In this document: piece after piece, positions 58,338-64,000 of the stretch
Numbering within the stretch: position 1 is the first letter of the stretch
How the letters are laid out: every line of letters starts with the position of its first letter
The notes under the pieces: generated by a model
Seen by the model: only the letters and a program-made list of their open reading frames with translations
What the model was told of the DNA's origin: nothing
Databases searched by the model: none
Translations under genes and position numbers: made by a program
Assembly: GCF_011752565.1 (NCBI RefSeq)
Contig: NZ_VWXK01000012.1
Coordinates: 62,001 to 126,000 of the forward strand
Reading direction: 5' to 3'
Origin: Pantoea sp. Ap-967
GTDB lineage: Bacteria > Pseudomonadota > Gammaproteobacteria > Pseudomonadales > Pseudomonadaceae
Length of the DNA stretch: 64,000 bases

Positions 58338-58615
58338 GTGAGGTAGCCGTGAACAAGACCAAGAAGCGCTTCATCGCCGGGGCGGTCTGCCCGGCGTGCA
58401 GCGAGCCCGACAAGTTGATGATGTGGAGTGAAGACGACGTGCCGCACCGCGAGTGCGTGGCCTGTGGCTTCACCGACACCCTCAACGAGCAGGGCTTGTC
58501 GGTGCCCAAGGAGCTCGGCACGCGGGTCAACCACCTGGCGCCCAAGGCGGCGCCGGCCAAGGTGCAGACCGTGCAGTTCTTCCCTAACCCGAAGCTGAAG
58601 AAGCCAACCGAGTAA
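58334..58615 (+). CDS. YheV-like zinc-ribbon protein
   Basis: A 93-residue protein with CPACSEPDKLMMW...HRECVACGFTDT, a four-cysteine zinc ribbon, followed by a basic, proline-rich tail. The start is coupled to prlC by an ATGA overlap, the common YheV arrangement. Function unknown. Confidence 0.9.
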   Translation: MSEVAVNKTKKRFIAGAVCPACSEPDKLMMWSEDDVPHRECVACGFTDTLNEQGLSVPKELGTRVNHLAPKAAPAKVQTVQFFPNPKLKKPTE

Positions 58616-58661
58616 GGGCTGGCTGACCGAAGGGGCTGTTGGATTGTGGGCGGCTGATATA

Positions 58662-58677
58662 CTGTATATGAATACAG
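58662..58677. promoter_or_regulatory. LexA (SOS) box
   Basis: CTGTATATGAATACAG, inside TACTGTATATGAATACAGTA (58660-58679), fits the CTG-N10-CAG LexA consensus with extended flanking symmetry. It ends 14 bases before the radical SAM ATG. Confidence 0.92.
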
Positions 58678-58691
58678 TATAGAGGCCCGCC

Positions 58692-59750
58692 ATGAACCCC
58701 ACCGCCCCGCAAAAAGGCCGCGGCACGGCGCACAACCCGCATAACCGGTTTGCGCCGAGCCATTCGGTGGCCGAGGATGACGGCTGGTACCAGGAGGTGC
58801 CGCTGACCCAGGGCACCGAGGTGCGGGTCGAGATCGCCAAGTCGGTGATCAGCCGCAACACCTCGCCCGACCTGCCCTTCGACCGCTCGATAAACCCGTA
58901 TCGGGGCTGCGAGCACGGTTGCATCTACTGCTATGCCCGCCCTTCCCATGCCTACTGGGACCTTTCTCCCGGGCTGGATTTTGAAACCAAGCTTATCGCC
59001 AAGACCAACGCCGCCGAGGTGCTGGCCCAGCAGTTGAGCAAGCCCGGCTACGTCTGCGCACCCATCAACCTGGGCGCCAATACCGACCCCTACCAGCCCA
59101 TCGAGCGCGAACAGCAACTTACCCGTCGGTTGCTGGAGGTGCTGCTGCGTTTTCGCCACCCGGTGACCATCGTCACCAAGGGCGCGCTGGTGCTGCGCGA
59201 CCTCGACCTGCTGGCGCAGATGGCCAACCAGCGCCTGGCCCGGGTAATGATCAGCCTCACCACCCTGGATGACGACCTCAAGCGGGTGCTCGAACCCCGC
59301 GCGGCTTCGCCCAAGGCCAGGTTGCGGGCCATTCGGGTGCTGCGTGAGGCCGGGGTGCCGGTGGGTGTGCTGTGTTCGCCGATGATTCCGATGATCAACG
59401 ACAGCGAGTTGGAACGGCTGCTGGAGGCGGCCAAGGAGGCGGGTGCGCAAAGTGCAGCCTACATGATGCTGCGCCTGCCGCTGGAAGTGGCACCGCTGTT
59501 CGAGCAATGGCTGCACGACCATTACCCGCAACGGGCCGCCCATGTGTTGAGCCTGATTCGCCAGAGCCGGGGCGGTGAGTTGTATGACAGCCGCTTCGGG
59601 GCGCGGATGCGCGGTGAAGGGGTGTTCGCCGAGTTGCTGGCCCAGCGTTTCGCCAAGGCCATGAAGCGCCTGGGTTTCGAAGGGCGCGAGGCGCAGGCGC
59701 TGGATTGTTCGGCGTTCTGCCCGCCGGGTGGGCAGATGGCGTTGTTCTGA
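58692..59750 (+). CDS. Radical SAM protein of the PA0069 family, LexA-controlled
   Basis: A 352-residue radical SAM protein. The cluster motif is CEHGCIYCYA (CxxxCxxC) at about residues 78-87, followed by the SPL/Elp3-like barrel (DFETKLIAKTN, NLGANTDPYQPIE, TIVTKGALVLRDL). It is the orthologue of P. aeruginosa PA0069, which I recall as an SOS-regulon gene. The LexA box directly upstream agrees. It resembles spore photoproduct lyase-type enzymes, so a role in DNA repair is an attractive inference, but its substrate is unknown. Confidence 0.92.
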   Translation: MNPTAPQKGRGTAHNPHNRFAPSHSVAEDDGWYQEVPLTQGTEVRVEIAKSVISRNTSPDLPFDRSINPYRGCEHGCIYCYARPSHAYWDLSPGLDFETKLIAKTNAAEVLAQQLSKPGYVCAPINLGANTDPYQPIEREQQLTRRLLEVLLRFRHPVTIVTKGALVLRDLDLLAQMANQRLARVMISLTTLDDDLKRVLEPRAASPKARLRAIRVLREAGVPVGVLCSPMIPMINDSELERLLEAAKEAGAQSAAYMMLRLPLEVAPLFEQWLHDHYPQRAAHVLSLIRQSRGGELYDSRFGARMRGEGVFAELLAQRFAKAMKRLGFEGREAQALDCSAFCPPGGQMALF

Positions 59751-60073
59751 CCCCCTGGCTGAACCACAGGGGCCGTGCCAGGCCGGAGCGTTGAATTGCC
59801 ATCTCCGAACGTGGCTCATTCAAGGCAATAATTTGGGTAATCCTTGTTGGCTTTTGATGCTTTTTTGCTATTATTCAATTCCCGCCTTTTGCATCTGGAA
59901 CACCCGTTCTAGAGCCTTCGAATTAAGTTTCAGTTAAGTTTTCCCCGCTAGCGTAGGAAACCAGTCAGCGAAGACTGTGATTTATCGCCCGTGCGCGTCA
60001 TCTAAATCTGCGCATAGCCAGAATCTTTCACCGGTAAAATGGATTTACCTACACACCGTCAAGAGGATGAATC

Positions 60074-60793
60074 ATGCCCGTCAAGGACCCATCCAAGGTC
60101 ATTCCGCAAGCCCCCGCGGAGAGCGCCGATGCCGCCCTGAAGCACATCGTCGACGGCTTCCTGCGTTTTCACCATGACGTCTTCCCCGAGCAGCAGGAGC
60201 TGTTCAAGAAGCTCGCCACCGCGCAAACCCCGCGTGCGATGTTCATCACCTGTGCCGACTCGCGCATCGTGCCCGAGCTGATTACCCAGAGCTCGCCGGG
60301 CGACCTGTTCGTGACCCGTAACGTAGGTAACGTGGTACCGCCCTATGGCCAGATGAACGGCGGCGTGTCCAGCGCCATCGAGTACGCCGTGCTGGCGCTG
60401 AAGGTGCACCACATCATCATCTGCGGCCACTCCGACTGTGGCGCCATGCGTGCGGTGCTCAACCCGCATTCGCTGGACAAGATGCCTACCGTCGGTGCCT
60501 GGCTGCGCCACGCCGAAGTGGCCCGCACCGTGGTCGAGAACAACTGCTCGTGCGGCAGCGAACACGAAAGCATGCAGGTGCTGACCAAGGAAAACGTCAT
60601 CGCCCAGCTGCACCACCTGCGCACTCACCCGTCCGTGGCCTCGCGCCTGGCAGCGGGCCAGCTGTTCATCCACGGTTGGGTCTACGACATCGAAACCAGC
60701 AAGATCGAAGCTTATGACGCCGTCAGCGACAGCTTCCTGCCCCTGGCCGCCGGCGAGCCGGTTCCAAGCGCCACTCCGAGAGGCCGCTACTAA
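60074..60793 (+). CDS. Beta-class carbonic anhydrase
   Basis: A 239-residue zinc enzyme that interconverts CO2 and bicarbonate. The zinc and active-site residues are in ITCADSRIVPE (Cys and Asp-Arg) and HSDCGAM (His and Cys). AGGA supports the start. The 323-bp gap before it (59751-60073) shows a CCCCTG/CAGGGG hairpin and an A/T-rich stretch that probably holds the promoter. It precedes a SulP transporter gene by about 190 bp. Confidence 0.95.
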   Translation: MPVKDPSKVIPQAPAESADAALKHIVDGFLRFHHDVFPEQQELFKKLATAQTPRAMFITCADSRIVPELITQSSPGDLFVTRNVGNVVPPYGQMNGGVSSAIEYAVLALKVHHIIICGHSDCGAMRAVLNPHSLDKMPTVGAWLRHAEVARTVVENNCSCGSEHESMQVLTKENVIAQLHHLRTHPSVASRLAAGQLFIHGWVYDIETSKIEAYDAVSDSFLPLAAGEPVPSATPRGRY

Positions 60794-60984
60794 GCGACCC
60801 GTCCACAGCTGAACCTTGAATAGCCGGCTGCACCCGCCAGGGGTGTGGCGCGGCCTTCGGCTGCCTTGAAAATGCCCTGACTGCCCTGCCGGCGATTGCG
60901 CTGGCGGCCCGCGCCTGCGCGCACGTCAGGGGCCAAACGTGCCCACGGCCAGGGGAATGGCCGTGTGACAAAGTAAGGAGAATG

Positions 60985-62514
60985 ATGGTGAACATGACAC
61001 AGTTGAAAGCGGCCCTGCCGCGTGAGTTGCTGGCCTCGGTCGTGGTCTTCCTGGTCGCCCTGCCGTTGTGCATGGGCATTGCGATCGCCTCGGGCATGCC
61101 GCCGGCCAAGGGCCTGATCACCGGCATCATCGGCGGTATCGTGGTGGGCTTTCTGGCCGGCTCGCCGTTGCAGGTCAGCGGCCCGGCCGCGGGCCTGGCG
61201 GTGCTGGTGTTCGAGTTGGTGCGCCAGCATGGCATGGCCATGCTTGGGCCGATCCTGCTGCTGGCGGGCATCCTGCAGTTGCTGGCCGGGCGCTTGCGCC
61301 TGGGGTGCTGGTTCCGCGTCACCGCCCCGGCGGTGGTGTACGGCATGCTGGCGGGTATCGGCGTGCTGATCGTGCTGTCGCAGGTGCATGTGATGTTCGA
61401 CACGGCGCCGCAGCCTTCGGGCATGCAGAACCTGCTGGAATTCCCGGCCACCGTGGCCGCGGCGCTGCCCCAGGAAAGCGCAGGTTCTGGTTGGATGGCC
61501 GGTGCCCTGGGCCTTGGCACCATCGCCATCATGTGGGGCTGGGAGCGCTTGCGCCCGCAGCGGCTGCGCTTCGTACCCGGTGCGCTGCTGGGCGTGGCGG
61601 CGATGACCGCCATCGCCATGTGGCTGGCGCTGCCGGTGAACCGTGTGCAGGTGCCGGCCGACCTGTCGCAGGCGATCGATTGGCTTCGCCCGGACGACCT
61701 GATGAAGCTTGCCGACCCAACCCTGTTGGTGGCGGCCTTTGCCCTGGCCTTTATCGCCAGTGCCGAAACGCTGCTGTCGGCGGCGGCGGTCGACCGCATG
61801 CACAGCGGCCAGCGCTCGGATTTCGACCGTGAGCTGTCGGCCCAGGGTATCGGCAACATCCTTTGCGGGGTGCTGGGCGCGCTGCCGATGACCGGGGTGA
61901 TCGTGCGCAGTTCGGCCAACGTGCAGGCCGGTGCGCAAACCCGTGCCTCGGCGATCCTGCATGGCCTGTGGTTGCTGGCGTTCGTGGTGGCACTGAGCAG
62001 CGTGCTGCAGCAGATTCCGGTGGCGAGCCTGGCGGGCGTGCTGGTGTTCACCGGGGTGAAGCTGGTGGACTTCAAGGCGTTCAAGGGCCTGGGCCGTTAC
62101 GGCCGGATGCCGATGTTCACCTACGCGGCCACGGCGCTGGCGATCATTTTCACCGACCTGCTGACCGGCGTGCTACTGGGCTTCGCCCTGACCTTGCTGA
62201 AGTTGGCGTTCAAGGCGGCGCGGCTGAAGATCAACCTGGTGAGCTTGGAGAAGGACGGCCACATGGAACTGCGCCTGAGCGGCGCGGCCACCTTCCTCAA
62301 GGTGCCGGCGCTGACCCAGGTGCTCGATACTGTGCCGGCGGGGACCCATCTGCATGTGCCCATGGTCAATCTCAGCTACATCGACCACTCGGTGCTGGAA
62401 TTGCTCGAGGATTGGGCGCGCACCCAGCGTCACCAGGGTGCCCGCCTGATCATCGAGCCACGTGGGCTCAAGCGGCGCATCGAGGGGCGCCTGCGCAGGG
62501 CTACCGAGTGTTGA
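60985..62514 (+). CDS. SulP-family anion transporter (probable bicarbonate)
   Basis: A 509-residue transporter with about 12 membrane helices and a C-terminal STAS domain (GHMELRLSGAATFLKVPALTQVLDTV...). The SulP motif ASGMPPAKGLITGIIGG near helix 2 is present. AGGAG four bases before ATG 60985 decides between two adjacent ATGs. Pairing with a beta-carbonic anhydrase gene suggests bicarbonate rather than sulfate as substrate, as in other SulP-CA pairs (inference). Confidence 0.88.
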   Translation: MVNMTQLKAALPRELLASVVVFLVALPLCMGIAIASGMPPAKGLITGIIGGIVVGFLAGSPLQVSGPAAGLAVLVFELVRQHGMAMLGPILLLAGILQLLAGRLRLGCWFRVTAPAVVYGMLAGIGVLIVLSQVHVMFDTAPQPSGMQNLLEFPATVAAALPQESAGSGWMAGALGLGTIAIMWGWERLRPQRLRFVPGALLGVAAMTAIAMWLALPVNRVQVPADLSQAIDWLRPDDLMKLADPTLLVAAFALAFIASAETLLSAAAVDRMHSGQRSDFDRELSAQGIGNILCGVLGALPMTGVIVRSSANVQAGAQTRASAILHGLWLLAFVVALSSVLQQIPVASLAGVLVFTGVKLVDFKAFKGLGRYGRMPMFTYAATALAIIFTDLLTGVLLGFALTLLKLAFKAARLKINLVSLEKDGHMELRLSGAATFLKVPALTQVLDTVPAGTHLHVPMVNLSYIDHSVLELLEDWARTQRHQGARLIIEPRGLKRRIEGRLRRATEC

Positions 62515-64000
62515 TCAAGCCGCCTTGGGCACCAGTTTGCGGCAGCCCTCCTTGCGGCTCGGGTACTGCTCGCATTTGTGCAGGACCTGCTCGATCTCGA
62601 CCTTGGATTTGAGCTGGCGATTGGCCATGAGCTTTTCAGTGATGAACAGCTCCTCCGAGCCCAGGTTGCGTTCGGCCTTGTCAATCATGGCAAGGGCCGC
62701 CTGAGGTTCACCGCTTCTGAGGTGATGGCCAATCATCAAGTCGTAGATCGACGGGCTGGCCAGGGACCAGTCCTGGATTGCCTGCAGGTCCGCCAATGCC
62801 TCACGGTTCTTGCCCTGGGCCGTGTGAAGGCTATAGGCGGCGCGGCGAACGCCGGGTTGGTCGGCAACCGGCGAGGCGAGCGCGCGCTTGATGAACGTGC
62901 TGGCTTCTGCCGTTTTCTTCTGCTCCAAGGCAGTGATTGCCGCGTAGGCATCACGATACCCTTGCAGCGAGCGCGAAACTGCAGCCGAGTCTCGCACGCG
63001 GGGCCAGCTACGCCGGTCGACCCGAGCGCGAGTCTGTGGTTTGTACTCGCGATGCAGATACTGGCGAAGCTCTTCGTCACGCTCTACCGGCGACATGTGC
63101 GAGCGGGTCAGATACTGGCCGGTCGAAGCGATCGCCGTCCCGACGCCCTGATTGAGCAAGGTTTGCAGTTCGCGGGTGGTGCGGTTGATATCGAGTTGCT
63201 GGAGCGATTCGCTCATGGCGACCTGGCGCTCTGCGAGAAAGCTACTCAGTAGCGGTTTCTGCTTTCCCTGGAAATCGTTCAGCCGTTGCAGGCTGACACT
63301 GGATGCACGCGGCGCGTAGCCGGCTTTGATCATCAGGTCGGCACCCAGCAGGTCGGCCTGATCTTCCTGGGTGCGACCCCAGGCTGTGCTCCAGATGTTA
63401 TCCGAGAAACTGTTGGCCAGAGCGGTGTAGAGCACGGTATTGCCGATGGTTTTCTGCGTACCCAGCGGGTCCTTGCTGAACACTTTGCCGGTGTCACGGT
63501 TCCACCCCGTGTTCTTGGCCATGGCAGCGATGACCACGGTACTGGCAACATTGGTCACCCATTCCTTCTGTTGCTGGAATGCGGCCAGGCGGTCGTGGTG
63601 GCGCAGCAGCACATGGCTCATCTCGTGGCCGAGCATGGCGGCGATTTCGTCCTCGCTTTCGACGTTATCGAGCATACCCAATGGCACGAAAATGTTGCCA
63701 TAAGGGTCGGCCGAGGGGCCGAACGCGTAACTGTCGATAATGCGCACGCGTAATGCTGGGGCATCACCTGGCCAACCTTTGGCCAGGCGCGTGACGATAC
63801 CTTGCAGGTAATTTTCAAGCTCCGGAATGCGCACCAGGTTTTGCTGGCGGATTTCATTGGCGGGCAAGGTGCGGCCATCGAAGCTCAGGCGCAATTGGCC
63901 TGCATGCTGTGGGTCCAGGCGGTAGTACTGGTGCACTTCGGGCTGGTCTACGTAGCGACCGTCCAGGCGTGCCTGAGTCGAGGGGCCGACCAGGTTCTTG
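62515..64000 (-). CDS. M48-family metalloprotease with C-terminal repeats (5' end cut by window)
   Basis: At least 494 residues are visible; the frame is open through the last base, so the start is outside the window. The zinc motif is LGHEMSHVLLRHHDR with a further Glu in the QEDQADLLGADLMIKAGY block. The C-terminal half has TPR-like helices (ATAREAL..., YSLHTAQGKNREALADLQAI), as in BepA/YfgC proteins, which help outer-membrane protein quality control in the periplasm. The signal sequence cannot be seen. Confidence 0.88.
   Translation of the reverse strand, partial: KNLVGPSTQARLDGRYVDQPEVHQYYRLDPQHAGQLRLSFDGRTLPANEIRQQNLVRIPELENYLQGIVTRLAKGWPGDAPALRVRIIDSYAFGPSADPYGNIFVPLGMLDNVESEDEIAAMLGHEMSHVLLRHHDRLAAFQQQKEWVTNVASTVVIAAMAKNTGWNRDTGKVFSKDPLGTQKTIGNTVLYTALANSFSDNIWSTAWGRTQEDQADLLGADLMIKAGYAPRASSVSLQRLNDFQGKQKPLLSSFLAERQVAMSESLQQLDINRTTRELQTLLNQGVGTAIASTGQYLTRSHMSPVERDEELRQYLHREYKPQTRARVDRRSWPRVRDSAAVSRSLQGYRDAYAAITALEQKKTAEASTFIKRALASPVADQPGVRRAAYSLHTAQGKNREALADLQAIQDWSLASPSIYDLMIGHHLRSGEPQAALAMIDKAERNLGSEELFITEKLMANRQLKSKVEIEQVLHKCEQYPSRKEGCRKLVPKAA

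Overview
The window is a contiguous piece of a Pseudomonas chromosome close to the replication origin, most like the P. putida group. It opens inside gyrB. From about 15.7 kb onward it follows the gene order I remember for P. putida: fisR/pdo/sqr, GMC oxidoreductase, plsC, gmhB, glyS, glyQ, tag, lpxL, trkA, rsmB, fmt, def, dprA, tsaC, qor, hemF, aroE, choX, betC, trpA, trpB, trpI, dodecin, osmC, prlC, PA0069-like radical SAM gene, carbonic anhydrase, SulP. P. putida-type REP palindromes are scattered through this backbone. A near-consensus parS site sits just after the gyrB terminator.

Region 1 (1-2.5 kb) holds gyrB, its terminator and the parS-like site. Region 2 (2.5-15.2 kb) is an accessory block with no REP elements and a visibly more A/T-rich sequence. 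Ten tightly packed minus-strand genes (13059 down to 3019) encode a ketosynthase, a MaoC-like dehydratase, an acyl carrier protein, an AurF-like diiron oxygenase, three different CrtI/RetSat-like flavoenzymes, an alpha/beta hydrolase, a ketoreductase and a 7Fe ferredoxin. A luxI/luxR pair adjoins them, and a 20-bp lux-box-like palindrome lies between luxI and the operon. I read this as a quorum-sensing-controlled type II fatty-acid/polyketide-like pathway whose product I cannot name.

Region 3 (15.7-20.2 kb) is a sulfide detoxification unit. A FisR-type sigma-54 activator with three spaced cysteines is divergent from a persulfide dioxygenase, a sulfide:quinone oxidoreductase and a TauE/SafE exporter, with a visible -24/-12 promoter. 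Region 4 (20-37.4 kb) holds a LysR regulator, a GMC oxidoreductase, an MFS transporter and then housekeeping genes.

Region 5 (37.4-39.6 kb) is a repeat-rich island between tsaC and qor. It carries two tandem copies of a small orphan gene, each behind a roughly 260-nt structured leader. The two proteins are nearly identical, yet a variable segment of the leader differs completely between copies. Within each copy that segment occurs three times: on both sides of a long stem, and again just upstream of the start codon. This internal co-variation is the strongest sign of an uncharacterised RNA system in the window.

Region 6 (39.6-64 kb) contains heme and shikimate genes, choline-sulfate use (betC, choX, LysR), the trpBA/trpI switch region, small stress-related genes, oligopeptidase A, a LexA-boxed radical SAM gene, a carbonic anhydrase next to a SulP transporter, and an M48 protease cut by the window end. 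A further whole-window signal is 17 perfect DnaA-box 9-mers confined to about 22.8-47.2 kb.
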